This document shows positions 5,683-5,875 of a stretch of 5,875 bases of DNA, one piece after another. The notes under the pieces are model-generated. The model did not search any database, was not told where the DNA came from, and worked only from the letters and a program-made list of their open reading frames with translations. Each line of letters opens with the position of its first letter. Position 1 is the stretch's first letter. Location: NCBI GenBank assembly GCA_945901195.1, contig CAMDKB010000294.1, forward strand, positions 1-5,875, given 5' to 3'. The translations under genes were made by a program, and so were the position numbers. Origin of the DNA: Rhizobium sp. Q54. Lineage in GTDB: Bacteria; Pseudomonadota; Alphaproteobacteria; Rhizobiales; Beijerinckiaceae.

Positions 5683-5875
5683 ATACCAACGGCATGACGT
5701 CCTGACCCATGGGGATTCCCCCGACACGAAAATTCTGATTCTTTCGGCGCGAGGAGAGTCGCGTTATGCCTTCAGCCTTGAAATTGCGAACCGATTATTC
5801 CGCTGCCGAGCTTCGTGGGCTGGCCAAGCGGACCAGGGACAACAACCAGAGCCGGCGATTGCTGTCGCTGGCGGC
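5683..5875 (+). mobile_element. IS630 family insertion sequence, left part (continues beyond window)
   Basis: The element is recognised from the transposase start at 5766. Its left end is not certain: IS630 elements insert at TA, and TA occurs at 5681-5682 and 5684-5685, just before a stretch of different character that leads into the transposase gene. I cannot see the right end, so the terminal inverted repeat cannot be matched. The short inverted GGGGATTCCCC at 5711-5721 lies in the leader. Treat the left boundary as approximate. Confidence 0.55.
5766..5875 (+). CDS. IS630 family transposase, N-terminal part
   Basis: The first 36 codons are visible and the frame runs off the window. The start MPSALKLRTDYSAAELRGLA and the following KRTRDNNQSRRLLSLA are characteristic of IS630 transposases of rhizobia and relatives; this is the first part of the helix-turn-helix DNA-binding region. 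A GAGGAG (5751-5756) lies 9 bases before the ATG. The DDE catalytic domain, which would show whether the gene is intact, lies outside the window. Confidence 0.85.
   Translation, partial: MPSALKLRTDYSAAELRGLAKRTRDNNQSRRLLSLA

Noticed and set aside
5408..5683. 91-codon frame running through the tRNA fragment
   Set aside because: Its GEGNRTLV stretch is the well-known spurious translation of a tRNA 3' end, and the rest overlaps a real gene in another frame.

Overview
The window reads as alphaproteobacterial DNA, most likely from the Hyphomicrobiales (rhizobia/Brucella-like). The reasons are GC-rich genes, strong GGAGG-type ribosome binding sites, protein families typical of soil catabolic replicons, a tRNA-Gly piece with an alphaproteobacterial look, and an IS630-type transposase N-terminus of a kind I associate with rhizobia. 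The genus is inference.

Left to right: (1) positions 1-617, minus strand, the first 205 codons of a maleate isomerase / Asp-Glu racemase family enzyme, cut by the window edge. (2) 618-804, a divergent promoter region with four copies of GCGCAA. (3) 805-1833, plus strand, a secreted TctC/Bug-type substrate-binding protein. (4) A hairpin at 1857-1880 between converging genes. (5) 1890-4223, minus strand, a full-length molybdenum hydroxylase large subunit (CoxL/xanthine dehydrogenase family) without its small and medium subunits. (6) 4224-4544, a non-coding divergent region with a good sigma70-like promoter. (7) 4545-5540, plus strand, a 4,5-dihydroxyphthalate decarboxylase-like protein. (8) 5578-5624, minus strand, only the 3' part of a tRNA-Gly(UCC), followed by short repeats and then the start of an IS630 family element whose transposase begins at 5766.

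Together the four metabolic genes suggest a small accessory catabolic locus. Carboxylate capture in the periplasm, hydroxylation of a ring or heterocycle, decarboxylation of a hydroxylated aromatic acid, and isomerisation of maleate to fumarate would fit degradation of an aromatic or N-heterocyclic carboxylate. The substrate cannot be read from the sequence. The four genes alternate in orientation and do not form an operon, so shared use is an inference from family and proximity.

The right end is a mobile-element junction. The tRNA-Gly fragment carries the anticodon loop through CCA but lacks the 5' half. This is the signature of an attachment site left by a tRNA-targeting integrase. By the usual polarity the inserted element would lie to the right of 5624 and the metabolic genes to the left would be outside that particular element.
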